NCBI RefSeq assembly: GCF_900110895.1
Contig: NZ_FOIQ01000004.1
Span: 1 to 64,000, forward strand
Length of the DNA: 64,000 nt
Direction of reading: 5' to 3'
Source: Prevotella aff. ruminicola Tc2-24
Lineage (GTDB): Bacteria; Bacteroidota; Bacteroidia; Bacteroidales; Bacteroidaceae
In this document: positions 9,661-19,532 of the stretch, piece by piece
Position numbering within the stretch: position 1 is the first letter of the stretch
How the letters are laid out: the number at the start of each line of letters is the position of its first letter
Position numbers and translations under genes: made by a program
The notes under the pieces: model-generated
What the model was told of the DNA's origin: nothing
What the model saw: the letters and a program-made list of their open reading frames with translations, nothing else
Database searches by the model: none

Positions 9661-11481
9661 TTACTTCACGTCGACAGTGTATCTCTTAGTAACTACATAG
9701 CCATAGTAGTCAACGCAGCTCAGGATGATCACCTTGCGACCTGAGGTCAGGTTCAGAGTGTAATCCAGTGCACGGCCATCCAGCAGAGCGCTCTGCTCGA
9801 GCTTGCCAGTAGCAGCATTCTTAACAGCGATGAACTTAGCGTATGCGGGAACAAGAACCTCCTCTGTCGGTGAGGTCAGGTAAACCTGCATGTCACCAGC
9901 GGGAACCTGGAGACCAGTAACAACACGGTCAACACCCTCAGCACCCTCGAACAGGATGATTGGAGAGAGAGCACGTGTCAGCTGGTGAGAACGCAGCTGG
10001 TTGATGATCTTCTTATCGAATCTGTTCAGATAGTCAGCGATACGCTCAACAGCAGCCTTCTTAACCTTCTTGAGGTCGGTCAGACCAGCAATCTTCTTGA
10101 TCATCTTGGTCAGCTCCTCGTTGTCGATACCAGCCTCGATAGCTTTGCGCAGAGACTTGAAGAGAGCCTTGTCGATAGTAACCTCTTTCTCCTTGCCGTC
10201 AACAACAACGGTAACCTTCTGAGCCTTCATGTCGTCGATGTTGATGCTGCTCAGCTTAGCAAGGCTGGGGAATTCCTTCTTCAGGATCTGAACCAGCTTC
10301 TCAACAGCTGCTTCTGCATCTTCCAGGCTAGGATCGCTAACGTTCTTCTCAAACTCCCAGAATGAGTTGTAAGACAGAGGCTTTACTGAAGCTGCGAAGA
10401 TGTTGAAATCAGATCTGCCACCAGCGTTGTCCTTCTCAACAACGAGACGCTGTGCGGTGAGGCGATCCCATGCTGCATTCTTGTAAAGGTTGTAAACCAG
10501 CTGTGCCAGCTCTCTTGCACCCTGCTTAACCTCGTTCTTTGTGCCATCAGCATCAGAAACGTGCTGCTTAGCAGTCTTCAGACGATCCTTAATCTCGTCG
10601 AATTTGATCGGGAGCTTATAAGCAGCAGCCTTCAGGTTAGCAGCGTCGATGGTTGCCTCAGCAACGAAGACGTTCTTAGCAGCACCTGCAGCGGCAGCGT
10701 CGTCAGCTCTTGTCCAACCGAAGCTGATAGTCTCGTCCTCGGCAGTGTAGGGACGTGCAACGAGATCAACAGGAGCCTTGTTGCCCTTTGAATCCTCGAG
10801 GTATACGTTGTAGTCGCTGATGTTGATGTCCTTGCTAGAGTTGATAGCAAAAATCAGCTTACCTGCGTTGTTCTTAGCAGCGGTGATGAACTCAGGATCG
10901 AGTTCGATGGTCTCGATACCCTCGAGCTCTTCAGCAGCGAGCATGGTACCATCCTGTGTGTCAACATTGAAAGCCTTACCTGCAACGGGGAAGATGTCCA
11001 GACCTGTATCGTTGGTGCCGTAGAAAGCAGCCAGTGAGTAGAAGTCGAGACCAAGCTTCATGTTACCAACAATATCGTTGATGGCCATTGCGTTAGAGAC
11101 ACCGAAATCTGCGTTACCGCCAAGATTCTTGATGGCCTCTTCCAAAGCTGCAACGCGAGCAGTAAGTGCATCAAGGTCATTCTTAATCGTGTCAACGTTT
11201 CCAGAAAGGGCTGCAATCTGTTCGTTGATCTTACCCAACTGCTCGTTGATCTTTGCAATCTCGCCATTGATCTTTGCAATCTCTGCGCTGTTGTCGCCAA
11301 GACCATTAAGCTGATTCTGGAGAGCATTAAGCTGATCCTCAAGGGTGGTCTTTTGTTTTGCAAGGTTAGCGTAAACGGCTGTAATTTCATCGTCCACGTT
11401 GTCCTTACAAGAAACAAATGATGTTGTGGCAGCGAAGAGTAATGCTACCATCAAAATACCATTAATAATTTTCTTTTTCAT
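9661..11481 (-). CDS. Lipoprotein with N-terminal coiled coil
   Basis: The 606-aa protein begins with a lipoprotein signal ending TTSFVSCKD (Cys in SC). A heptad-rich coiled coil covers about residues 35-120, including repeated KINEQ/KINGE segments. A middle helical region rich in Lys/Ala and a C-terminal beta-rich domain (YTLNLTSGRKVIILSCVDYY) follow. No catalytic motif is seen. The gene precedes an OmpA-type gene, and the coiled coil resembles periplasmic spacers of the Lpp type, so a structural or tethering role is possible; this is inference. Codon usage is highly regular, suggesting strong expression. Confidence 0.8.
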   Translation of the reverse strand: MKKKIINGILMVALLFAATTSFVSCKDNVDDEITAVYANLAKQKTTLEDQLNALQNQLNGLGDNSAEIAKINGEIAKINEQLGKINEQIAALSGNVDTIKNDLDALTARVAALEEAIKNLGGNADFGVSNAMAINDIVGNMKLGLDFYSLAAFYGTNDTGLDIFPVAGKAFNVDTQDGTMLAAEELEGIETIELDPEFITAAKNNAGKLIFAINSSKDINISDYNVYLEDSKGNKAPVDLVARPYTAEDETISFGWTRADDAAAAGAAKNVFVAEATIDAANLKAAAYKLPIKFDEIKDRLKTAKQHVSDADGTKNEVKQGARELAQLVYNLYKNAAWDRLTAQRLVVEKDNAGGRSDFNIFAASVKPLSYNSFWEFEKNVSDPSLEDAEAAVEKLVQILKKEFPSLAKLSSINIDDMKAQKVTVVVDGKEKEVTIDKALFKSLRKAIEAGIDNEELTKMIKKIAGLTDLKKVKKAAVERIADYLNRFDKKIINQLRSHQLTRALSPIILFEGAEGVDRVVTGLQVPAGDMQVYLTSPTEEVLVPAYAKFIAVKNAATGKLEQSALLDGRALDYTLNLTSGRKVIILSCVDYYGYVVTKRYTVDVK

Positions 11482-11552
11482 TTGAACTTAAAAATTATAA
11501 TTAAACAATTAAATTATGATATATCTATGCATTAATGTATATAAACCGGTGA

Positions 11553-11583
11553 CAAAAGTAGGGAATTATTTCTAAATGTGCAA
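11553..11583 (-). promoter_or_regulatory. Promoter of the lipoprotein-OmpA operon
   Basis: On the minus strand TTG (11581-11583) is followed by 20 nt and then TACTTTTG (11553-11560). This matches the Bacteroidota promoter and leaves a leader of about 65 nt before the start at 11481. Confidence 0.7.
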
Positions 11584-11680
11584 GAAATTTTTAGTTTTTT
11601 TTGTGTAAATAGCTATTTTTCTGCCTTTTTTGCTACTTTTTGCCAATAATTAATTAGAAAATTGTCTTACATCAGCGTCG

Positions 11681-11762
11681 TGCGCCTGACAGGACTCGAA
11701 CCTGCACGTCGCGAGACACCAGATCCTAAGTCTGGCGCGTCTACCAATTCCGCCACAGGCGC
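11681..11762 (-). tRNA. tRNA-Leu (UAG)
   Basis: The minus strand folds into a class II tRNA. The acceptor arm GCGCCTG pairs with CAGGCGC, the D-arm contains AATTGGTAGACGC, and the anticodon stem CCAGA/TCTGG encloses loop CTTAGGA with anticodon TAG. A long variable arm and the T-loop GTTCGAGTCC follow, with discriminator A. CCA is not encoded (CGA follows). The anticodon reads CUN leucine codons, mainly CUA/CUG. Confidence 0.95.
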
Positions 11763-11798
11763 ACATATGACATCCCGTGGTTATCGGGATAGCGACTG

Positions 11799-11830
11799 CA
11801 AAGGTACAAAACTTTTTTCATTCTACCAAA
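11799..11830 (-). promoter_or_regulatory. Promoter of tRNA-Leu
   Basis: On the minus strand TTTTG (TTG at 11827-11829), 20 nt, then TACCTTTG (11799-11806). It overlaps the last codons of the upstream S41 protease gene and lies about 37 nt before the mature tRNA 5' end. Confidence 0.75.
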
Positions 11831-12861
11831 AGTTCTCGGGCAAATTCTATGATAGAATCTTTGCCGCGTATGAAATCCTCGTTACTCAGTCCGACTGCGT
11901 AGTCGGGCGCAATGCCAAACTCTATCTGTTGCTTGTCGCGGTCGTAGGTGGGGCAGGCGGAGAAACGCACCATCCATCCGTTGGGAAGGGTATTGGTGAA
12001 TGGAAGCCCAGAACCTCCGCCGGTGCGATCGCCGACGATCTTCACTTGGGGGAAGCATTTCATAATCTTCACGAAATCGTTGGCAGCGCTGAAAACCTCA
12101 CGGTTTGTGAGCAGGGCAACACCCTTATGCCACCGAAGTCTGGAGGATGGCTCTATATACTGTGGCTCCATCGGCGAGAACTCGTTGTGCCTTTTGCCTG
12201 TCTTGTGTTGGATATAGCCTACCAGCGTTTTCTCCTGACAGAAACGGGCTGCCAGTTTCTCGGCATTGGTGAGTGCTCCGCCGCCGTTGCCTCGGATGTC
12301 GAGGATCAGACCGTTGCAGAATGCGAGATACTTAAACACCTCATCAAGGTTACTTTCGCCGATGCCACTTGAGAAGCTGTTATAGTAGACATAGCCGATA
12401 TTGTCGTCGAGGATGCGGTAGCGGAGCGCACCGGCGATACGGTAGTCGGTACCGAGGTAACGACGCAGGAGAGTGTCGCTGAAATTTGTCGGATAGTCTT
12501 CGTGCCAACGCCAGTAGCGCCCGTTGTCGAAGGCGCTGTAAAGGTTCACATGACCGTCGCGTAGCTCGGCGAGCATGTCGGTGAGAATCTCGAAAAGTTG
12601 TTGTTTGTTGACCCCCTCTCTCGCGCGTACATTATATTTATTGTATACCTCCAGCCAATCAAGGCCGTATTCATGTTGCTTATAGTCGAAGAAACAGTAG
12701 TGCTCGTCGATGATTTTCCATAGCGCCTCGAAGTTACCTTGAGGACTGTCCGGGTATTGCTCGTCGTCGATACAGCCGACTATACACGGGGGCAAAAGAC
12801 AGATGAGGAATGATAGAGGTATCATCCGCAGCCATTTGATTCTATGTCGTAATATCTGCAT
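11818..12861 (-). CDS. S41-family (C-terminal processing) peptidase lipoprotein
   Basis: This is a predicted serine protease of family S41. From ATG 12861 it is 347 aa with a lipobox (PPCIVGC), so it should be membrane-anchored. An N-terminal helical domain contains TDMLAELRDGHVNLYS, the motif common to S41 proteins of Bacteroidota. The protease core has DIRGNGGGAL and the nucleophile region REVFSAANDF, where Ser is the likely catalytic residue, with Lys further on. No PDZ domain is evident. The open frame extends to 12936, but that would put the start inside the preceding gene; ATG 12861 leaves a 22-nt gap. It lies downstream of parC and a DUF3316 gene. Confidence 0.85.
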   Translation of the reverse strand: MQILRHRIKWLRMIPLSFLICLLPPCIVGCIDDEQYPDSPQGNFEALWKIIDEHYCFFDYKQHEYGLDWLEVYNKYNVRAREGVNKQQLFEILTDMLAELRDGHVNLYSAFDNGRYWRWHEDYPTNFSDTLLRRYLGTDYRIAGALRYRILDDNIGYVYYNSFSSGIGESNLDEVFKYLAFCNGLILDIRGNGGGALTNAEKLAARFCQEKTLVGYIQHKTGKRHNEFSPMEPQYIEPSSRLRWHKGVALLTNREVFSAANDFVKIMKCFPQVKIVGDRTGGGSGLPFTNTLPNGWMVRFSACPTYDRDKQQIEFGIAPDYAVGLSNEDFIRGKDSIIEFARELLVE

Positions 12862-12883
12862 CTTTCTTCGGACTTTATACTTT

Positions 12884-13732
12884 TCATCTGACAAGGCGCC
12901 TGACGACACCGATGAGTAGTCGGTGGGTATAGACATGTTGTTTTAAGTTGTTAACTGCAGCCTGTTGGTAGTTGCCAAGGTAACCTACTCGTACTGCCCA
13001 TCTCTTTGATGCCTGCCAGTCGAGCGTGATCTGCTGTCGTATGTTCGGTGCACAGACACAGGTTGTTGGCACGATGTTATGGTCGTAGTTTCCTAAGGAG
13101 AAAATCTCGTAGTAAGACTGTCCATAGTTTGGACTGAACATCATCCCCATGAGCGGCAGGTTCAGTTCGTATCGGATGACGAAGCGTTGTTGCCATAAGG
13201 TAAGGTCATAGGTGGTGATGGCCGACGGCATGAAGTTTACTGCAGCACGGGCTTGCGCCGGGTTGTTGGAAGCCGTCATGTCGTAAAGAAAGCCCAGACA
13301 AGCGTTCAAGACACCGCCAGTCTGAAGGTGTAGACGGTCAGCCAGTAGGTTCCACTTACAATAGAATCCCCAATAGAGATTGTAGCTGCCTTCAAGCATG
13401 GTGATATTGCCGCTTCGATCGTCTGTGGATGAGAGATCGAGCTCATGTTCGGTAATAGTATTCCATCGACGGTTGTCTTTAACCCGCTCACGTATATTCA
13501 GATAAGAGAATCCTGTACCGGAAAATTGCTCGGGAGTAATGTATGTGTCGAGAATCCTTGTCGTACCGATGCCAATCAGACTTGTTGATGTCATGGCATC
13601 TGGGGAAGAAGACAAAGAGGCTTGTTCTTGGGCGACAATCGGCAGACAGAACCACATCATCGGCAGAAACGCCCATGACAATCTCCTTACGGACAATTCT
13701 TTTAGATGTATAGGATGGCTATACTTCATCAT
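12884..13732 (-). CDS. DUF3316-type predicted outer membrane protein
   Basis: The 282-aa product has a signal peptide ending LPIVAQEQ and strands rich in Tyr, Trp and Leu, as in beta-barrels. The pattern TRILDTYITPEQFSGTG followed by repeated YNLYWGFYCKWNLL and TLDWQASKRWAVRVGYLGNYQ resembles DUF3316 proteins, found in Bacteroidota and of unknown function. Its first 14 nt overlap the end of parC, which indicates translational coupling to a topoisomerase gene, an odd functional pairing. The family call is moderate. Confidence 0.7.
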   Translation of the reverse strand: MMKYSHPIHLKELSVRRLSWAFLPMMWFCLPIVAQEQASLSSSPDAMTSTSLIGIGTTRILDTYITPEQFSGTGFSYLNIRERVKDNRRWNTITEHELDLSSTDDRSGNITMLEGSYNLYWGFYCKWNLLADRLHLQTGGVLNACLGFLYDMTASNNPAQARAAVNFMPSAITTYDLTLWQQRFVIRYELNLPLMGMMFSPNYGQSYYEIFSLGNYDHNIVPTTCVCAPNIRQQITLDWQASKRWAVRVGYLGNYQQAAVNNLKQHVYTHRLLIGVVRRLVR

Positions 13733-16484
13733 CGAACAGTGTCAGTTCTTGTTCGGGTTGATGCTTCTTCGGTGTGGGCACAGCGACCTCCGGACTGTCT
13801 GAGTCTTCTGAAATCTCTGGAGTCTCTGCGACCTTAGGGTCGTCAATAATCTCCAGAATCTCCGGGGCTTCAGTTGTCTCTGGATCTTCTTCTGGCTCAG
13901 GTGGATTCAGTTCCGTGATACTTTCGAGCTGATAGGTGGTCAATCGCTTACCTTTAGCCTTGTAGCCTTTCACCATGATAAACTGTGCAGCATCAACCTC
14001 CTCGCTGCCGCGGAATGCATCGGCACCACCGTAGGTGATGAGGAAACGTGGTGAAGGTGTATCGGTCAAAAGGATGAGTTGTGAGGTCGCTCCATTCTTT
14101 CCGGTATCACTGGGACTGAGCCAGTTCTGCTTCTTTTTCGTGGCATCCATCAAGAACCGTTTGATGTATGGATATCCTTGATTGTCGACATCGTAAAGGA
14201 TGGCGGTCCAAACCTTATCGGGATCGTATTTTTCAATACGCAGGATGTTCTCTTCGTAGTGATTGTTAATATCGAAATTAGAGAGGTAGCACTCGCCATT
14301 CTGAAGTATAACGAGAATCTGGTCTTCATCGAAGAACTCACCGAGGAGTTGACCATGTTCGTCGTAGTTCAGACGATTTACATCTGGGTCGTACCAAACC
14401 TTTCGTCCACCAAGGGTGGAGTGACCGTGACTCTTCAGGCCGATGCGGTGTACGGGGAACTTTGTCAGGAGATTACCCTTTGAAGCACGTCCTTTGATCA
14501 TCACTTCCGAGAAATCCTTGTCTACGAAAATCTTCTTGAGACGCGGGTTCGGATCGAGGGTCACCTTAATAATCTCTGCTTCTCCGTTGGGGTTGGCAGA
14601 GAAGTACATCACTTTTGATCCGGGCGTTCCTTGGGTAATGTCGTATTCCTTGTCGCGAGTCATGCTTGTCACGTTGAAACGCTTGATGTAGCAATAGCCT
14701 TTCTTTCCATCGCGGTATACGGTATTGTATATGGTGCGTGAATCGTTCTTTTTGAAGACGGCCACATATAGCACGTTCTTGCCGACAAAGACCTTCTCGG
14801 CCACACGAATCACCTTATACTTTCCTTCTTTATAGAAGATGATGACATCGTCGAGGTCGGAACAGTTGCATACGAACTCGTCTTTCTTGAGGCCTGTGCC
14901 AAGGAAACCGTCTTGTCGGTTGATGTACAACTTTTGGTTGGCTTCCGCCACTTTGGCAGAGTCTATCGTATCGAAGTTGCGGATCTCAGTGAGACGCGGA
15001 TGATCCTTGCCGTATTTGTCTTTAAGGAACTGGAACCAGTTGGCTGTCACCTCGGTAAGGTTTGCCAGGTCACGGTCAATTTCCTCGATTTCTGCCTTGA
15101 TGCGCGCCATCAGCTCGTCGGCCTTGTCTTTATTGAACTTCAGAATGCGCTGCATCTTGATCTCAAGAAGTTTAAGAATATCGTCTTTCGTCACCTCGCG
15201 TACCAGACTGGGGTAGTAGGGGGTGAGGCGTTCGTCGATATGCTCGCAGACGGCATCGACGGTAGGTGCCTGTTCGAACTTTTTATCCTTATAGATACGT
15301 TCTTCGATGAAGATACGTTCCAACGACTGGAAATGATACTGTTCCAATAGTTCGCCTTTGCGGATCTCCAATTCCTGGCGGATGAGATCCTTGGTGCGGT
15401 CGACGCTGTGGCGGAGCACATCACTTACTGTCAGGAACTGAGGCTTGTTATCCTCGATGACACAGCAGTTCGGTGAGATATTGATCTCACAATCGGTAAA
15501 AGCATAGAGGGCGTCAATGGTCTTGTCGGACGATACGCCAGGGGCGAGATGTACCTGTATTTCTACATTGGCGGCAGTGAGATCCTCCACCTTACGGGCT
15601 TTAATCTTACCTTTCTCTACGGCCTTGACAATCGAATCTTGTAGTGTCTCGGAGTTCTTCGAGAAAGGAATCTCACGGATGACAAGTGTCTTCTGATCGA
15701 TTTTCTCGATTTTCGCACGGACTTTCAGTACACCGCCACGCTGTCCGTCATTGTATTTACTGACGTCGATGGAACCGCTGGTGGGAAAGTCTGGGTAGAG
15801 TCGGAAGGGTTGATCGTGAAGGTAGCTAATGGCAGCATCGCAAATCTCACAGAAGTTGTGTGGTAGGATTTTTGATGAGAGGCCGACAGCAATACCTTCG
15901 GCGCCTTGTGCCAACAGAAGAGGGAATTTTACAGGGAGCGTGATGGGCTCCTTGTTGCGTCCATCGTATGACATCTTCCATTCCGTTGTCTTCGGGTTGA
16001 ACACGGTGTCGAGGGCGAACTTTGAAAGGCGTGCCTCGATATATCGGGGCGCAGCAGCACTGGAACCGGTAAGAATGTTTCCCCAGTTACCTTGTGTGTC
16101 GATCAGCAGGTCCTTCTGTCCCATCTGTACGAGGGCATCGCCGATGGAGGCATCGCCGTGGGGATGGAACTGCATCGTGTGACCCACAATATTTGCCACC
16201 TTGTTGTATCGCCCGTCGTCCATGCGTTTCATCGAGTGTAGGATACGTCTCTGCACGGGCTTTAGACCGTCACCCAGATGGGGTACGGCGCGCTCGAGGA
16301 TCACATAACTGGCATAATCGAGAAACCAGTTCTGGTACATGCCACTCAGATGGTGTACTGCGGCTGCGTCGAAACGGTTTACAGGTTTATAGTCGGAGTG
16401 GGCGGCTGGGGATTCCGGATTCTCCGCATTATCCGGAGTGCCTGTGGTCTCAAGAATTTCGTCGTCTCTTGTTTCGTTGTCCAT
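13719..16484 (-). CDS. parC: DNA topoisomerase IV subunit A (ParC/GyrA-like)
   Basis: This 921-aa protein is the DNA breakage-reunion subunit of a type IIA topoisomerase. The core has HPHGDASIGDALV and the catalytic tyrosine in APRYIEARLS (Tyr148). The C-terminal part is a beta-pinwheel-like domain followed by an acidic, Pro/Glu-rich tail of about 70 residues (PEPEEDPETTEAPEI). The N-terminus before residue 35 is also acidic and low in complexity. In Bacteroidota this type partners with ParE and decatenates chromosomes; no parE gene is in the window. Calling it ParC rather than GyrA is an inference from the divergent C-terminal domain. Confidence 0.88.
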   Translation of the reverse strand: MDNETRDDEILETTGTPDNAENPESPAAHSDYKPVNRFDAAAVHHLSGMYQNWFLDYASYVILERAVPHLGDGLKPVQRRILHSMKRMDDGRYNKVANIVGHTMQFHPHGDASIGDALVQMGQKDLLIDTQGNWGNILTGSSAAAPRYIEARLSKFALDTVFNPKTTEWKMSYDGRNKEPITLPVKFPLLLAQGAEGIAVGLSSKILPHNFCEICDAAISYLHDQPFRLYPDFPTSGSIDVSKYNDGQRGGVLKVRAKIEKIDQKTLVIREIPFSKNSETLQDSIVKAVEKGKIKARKVEDLTAANVEIQVHLAPGVSSDKTIDALYAFTDCEINISPNCCVIEDNKPQFLTVSDVLRHSVDRTKDLIRQELEIRKGELLEQYHFQSLERIFIEERIYKDKKFEQAPTVDAVCEHIDERLTPYYPSLVREVTKDDILKLLEIKMQRILKFNKDKADELMARIKAEIEEIDRDLANLTEVTANWFQFLKDKYGKDHPRLTEIRNFDTIDSAKVAEANQKLYINRQDGFLGTGLKKDEFVCNCSDLDDVIIFYKEGKYKVIRVAEKVFVGKNVLYVAVFKKNDSRTIYNTVYRDGKKGYCYIKRFNVTSMTRDKEYDITQGTPGSKVMYFSANPNGEAEIIKVTLDPNPRLKKIFVDKDFSEVMIKGRASKGNLLTKFPVHRIGLKSHGHSTLGGRKVWYDPDVNRLNYDEHGQLLGEFFDEDQILVILQNGECYLSNFDINNHYEENILRIEKYDPDKVWTAILYDVDNQGYPYIKRFLMDATKKKQNWLSPSDTGKNGATSQLILLTDTPSPRFLITYGGADAFRGSEEVDAAQFIMVKGYKAKGKRLTTYQLESITELNPPEPEEDPETTEAPEILEIIDDPKVAETPEISEDSDSPEVAVPTPKKHQPEQELTLFDDEV

Positions 16485-16513
16485 TGCTACACTTGACTTT
16501 TATTATTTTGTCG

Positions 16514-16606
16514 CAAAGTTACGAAAAATCGAGCGCAGAACAAAATAAGTTCACTTATTTTTTATGTCGAGTGCATGTAATTTCGCCATCTTTGATGGCA
16601 AAGATA
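16514..16606 (-). promoter_or_regulatory. Composite promoter repeat upstream of parC
   Basis: Read on the minus strand there is an outer -7 box TATCTTTG (16599-16606), a hairpin GCCATC-aaa-GATGGC (16585-16599), and a 9-bp inverted repeat around AAAATAAGT (16542-16561). These are followed by TTTTG (16541-16545), 19 nt, and TAACTTTG (16514-16521). The same order of parts recurs at 37.7 and 49.6 kb. The 316-bp gap 16485-16800 otherwise holds only the alaS promoter. Confidence 0.75.
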
Positions 16607-16729
16607 CAAAAAACGAATGAAAAGCTAAATTTATTTGAACTTTTCCGAATGGGGAGGGAGTTCTTAAGACTTGCTGTCACTTGAATAGGTGGTGTAAAGT
16701 CGAGCGCTACACAAAATATAAACTAATGT

Positions 16730-16761
16730 TTTGGTAGATTCAGAATAAATGTGTAATTTTG
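16730..16761 (+). promoter_or_regulatory. Promoter of alaS
   Basis: TTTTG (TTG at 16731-16733), 20 nt, TAATTTTG (16754-16761), about 40 nt before the alaS start. It is a good Bacteroidota consensus. Confidence 0.75.
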
Positions 16762-16800
16762 CACGCAATTATTTGGAACATAGAAAAATAAGATATCAAC

Positions 16801-19461
16801 ATGACAGCAAACGAGATTCGCGACTCCTATAAGAAATTTTTTGAGTCGAAGCAGCACGCTATCGTGCCGTCAGCCCCGATGGTCATCAAGGATGACCCAA
16901 CGCTGATGTTTACGAATGCAGGTATGAACCAGTGGAAAGACATCATTCTCGGCACACGCGACCCGGAACCGCGCCGACGGGCGGACACACAGAAATGTCT
17001 CCGTGTCAGCGGAAAACATAATGACTTGGAGGAAGTGGGGCATGATACCTATCATCACACCATGTTCGAGATGCTCGGTAACTGGTCGTTCGGCGACTAT
17101 TTCAAGGAGGGGGCCATCGATATGGCCTGGGAGTATCTGGTAGATGTACTAAAACTGAATCCCGAAGACCTTTATGTAACGGTATTTGAGGGATCGCCTG
17201 AGGAAAATATTCCTCGCGATGATGAGGCTGCACGTTACTGGGCTAAGCATGTGCCCGAGGACCATATCATCAACGGAAATAAACATGATAACTTCTGGGA
17301 GATGGGCGATACAGGTCCCTGTGGTCCATGTTCTGAGATTCATGTCGACTCTCGTACGCCAGAGCAGCGCAAGGCTTCTGGTAAGAGTGGTCGTGAGCTT
17401 GTGAATCAGGATGATCCTCAGGTGATTGAGATATGGAATCTCGTGTTCATGCAGTTCAATCGTAAGGCTGACGGTTCATTGGAGAAGTTGGGTATGAATG
17501 TCATCGATACAGGTATGGGTTTTGAACGTCTTGTCCGCATGATGCAGGGTAAGCACTCTAACTACGATACCGATGTGTTCCAGCCCATAATCAAGGCCGA
17601 GCAACAGATAACGGGTCTGAAATATACCACCTTTGAAGAAGAGGTCTTGAACCCCATCACGAAGGAACAGGACAATATCAACGTGGCTATGCGAGTATGT
17701 GCTGATCATCTCCGTGCTGTCTCGTTCTCGATTGCCGATGGTCAGTTGCCCTCGAATGCTAAGGCAGGCTATGTGATCCGTCGTATCCTGCGTCGTGCGG
17801 TACGTTACGCTTATACGTTCCTCGGCCAGAAAGAGGGCTTCCTTTATAAACTCTTGCCTACTCTGGTGGCTGAGATGGGTGATGCCTTCCCCGAGTTGAA
17901 AGCTCAGCAGCAACTCATTGCCAAGGTGATGAAGGAGGAAGAGGATTCCTTCCTCCGTACCCTCGACAAGGGTATCTCTCTTCTTGATAAGGCTATGGAG
18001 CAGCTCAAGGTCGAAGGAAAGACGGAACTTGATGGAGAGCAGGCTTTCCGTCTCTTCGATACTTACGGCTTCCCCCTTGATCTTACAGAACTGATTTGTC
18101 GTGAGAATGGCTTTTCCGTCAACGAGGAGCAGTTCAATATTGAAATGCAGAAACAGAAGGAGCGTGCCCGTAATGCTGCTGCTGTAGAGAACTCAGACTG
18201 GGTGGAACTTGCCCAAGGTGAACAGCAGTTTGTAGGCTACGATTATACCGAATATGAGTGTCATATCCTGCGTTATCGCAAAGTGACGCAGAAAAAGAAC
18301 GAATTCTATGAACTCGTACTCGACTACACACCGTTCTATGGTGAGATGGGTGGACAAGTCGGTGATTGTGGTGTCATCTGCAATGAAGCAGAAACTATCG
18401 ATATCATTGACTCTAAACGAGAGAATAACCAGACGGTTCACATCGTTAAGCAATTGCCTAAAGATCCCACAGCTCAGTTTATGGCTTGTGTAGATACTGA
18501 TAAACGCGACAGTTCTGCTGCCAACCATACGGCAACCCACCTGCTCGACTATGCTTTGAAGCAGGTACTTGGTGACCACGTGGAGCAAAAGGGTTCATTC
18601 GTATCGCCCGACACTTTGCGTTTTGACTTCTCTCATTTTGAGAAGGTTAGTGATGAGCAGATCCGTGAGGTGGAGCGGATGGTCAATGATATGATCCGTC
18701 AGGATATCCAACTTGACGAGCATCGTGACGTACCTTTTGAAGAGGCAAAGAAACTCGGTGCCATCGCTCTCTTCGGTGAGAAGTATGGTGATAAGGTGCG
18801 TGTGGTTCGTTTTGGACCGTCGTGTGAGTTCTGCGGTGGTATCCATGCCAAGGCAACAGGTAAGATAGGTTTCTTTAAGATTGTTGCCGAGAGTTCTGTT
18901 GCAGCGGGTATCCGTCGTATTGAGGCTAAGACGGGCAAAGAGTGCGAGGAACTGCTTTACAAGACAGAAGACATGCTTCGTACGGTGAAATCGTTCTTCA
19001 ATAATGCAAAGGATCTTCAGGGTGTGATTCAGAAGTATATCGAGGAACATGACACGATGAAAAAGGAGATTGAGAGTTTCCAGCAGCAGCGTGTACAGGC
19101 TCTCTCGAAGGAGCTTGTATCAAAAGCGCGCACGGTGAACGGCGTGACGGTAGTTACTGGTCAGTATGATATGATGCCGAATGCTGCCAAGGATTTGGTC
19201 TTCAAGGTACGAGAGCTGCAGTCGGAGAATCTGCTCTGCGTAGTTGGTACTGTGTTTGACGGGAAACCAATGCTGAACGTGATGCTTAGTGATGATCTCG
19301 TGAAGGACCACGGATTGAATGCCGGACAACTGGTACGTGAGGCCGCCAAACTCATGCAAGGCGGTGGTGGCGGACAGCCTCATTTTGCTTCTGCAGGTGG
19401 CAAGAACCCAGATGGTCTTTCTGCTGCTATTGACAAAGTGTTAGAATTGGCAGCGTTATAA
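16801..19461 (+). CDS. alaS: Alanyl-tRNA synthetase
   Basis: This 886-aa enzyme charges tRNA-Ala. The catalytic domain begins with [19 protein letters not shown] and contains [16 protein letters not shown]. The editing domain has the zinc-binding HTATH motif (in [12 protein letters not shown]) and CGGIHA, where the usual bacterial form is CGGTHV; the Cys and His ligands are kept. The C-terminal C-Ala region includes the Gly-rich [18 protein letters not shown]. Length is normal. It is monocistronic, with its own promoter and a strong terminator. Confidence 0.97.
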   Translation: MTANEIRDSYKKFFESKQHAIVPSAPMVIKDDPTLMFTNAGMNQWKDIILGTRDPEPRRRADTQKCLRVSGKHNDLEEVGHDTYHHTMFEMLGNWSFGDYFKEGAIDMAWEYLVDVLKLNPEDLYVTVFEGSPEENIPRDDEAARYWAKHVPEDHIINGNKHDNFWEMGDTGPCGPCSEIHVDSRTPEQRKASGKSGRELVNQDDPQVIEIWNLVFMQFNRKADGSLEKLGMNVIDTGMGFERLVRMMQGKHSNYDTDVFQPIIKAEQQITGLKYTTFEEEVLNPITKEQDNINVAMRVCADHLRAVSFSIADGQLPSNAKAGYVIRRILRRAVRYAYTFLGQKEGFLYKLLPTLVAEMGDAFPELKAQQQLIAKVMKEEEDSFLRTLDKGISLLDKAMEQLKVEGKTELDGEQAFRLFDTYGFPLDLTELICRENGFSVNEEQFNIEMQKQKERARNAAAVENSDWVELAQGEQQFVGYDYTEYECHILRYRKVTQKKNEFYELVLDYTPFYGEMGGQVGDCGVICNEAETIDIIDSKRENNQTVHIVKQLPKDPTAQFMACVDTDKRDSSAANHTATHLLDYALKQVLGDHVEQKGSFVSPDTLRFDFSHFEKVSDEQIREVERMVNDMIRQDIQLDEHRDVPFEEAKKLGAIALFGEKYGDKVRVVRFGPSCEFCGGIHAKATGKIGFFKIVAESSVAAGIRRIEAKTGKECEELLYKTEDMLRTVKSFFNNAKDLQGVIQKYIEEHDTMKKEIESFQQQRVQALSKELVSKARTVNGVTVVTGQYDMMPNAAKDLVFKVRELQSENLLCVVGTVFDGKPMLNVMLSDDLVKDHGLNAGQLVREAAKLMQGGGGGQPHFASAGGKNPDGLSAAIDKVLELAAL

Positions 19462-19483
19462 GAAGTAAACATAAACGATGATG

Positions 19484-19514
19484 AAAAACGCTCTCCATTA
19501 AGGAGAGCGTTTTT
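19484..19514. terminator. Bidirectional terminator after alaS
   Basis: A perfect 13-bp stem (AAAAACGCTCTCC / GGAGAGCGTTTTT) with a 5-nt loop lies between the converging alaS and receptor genes. Confidence 0.92.
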
Positions 19515-19532
19515 CTGTTATCCTGAGAATAA

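Noticed and set aside
11681-11762. tRNA-Leu as the attachment site of the 40-49.6 kb island
   Set aside because: It is 28 kb away, and no partial tRNA copy or integrase gene was seen near the island.
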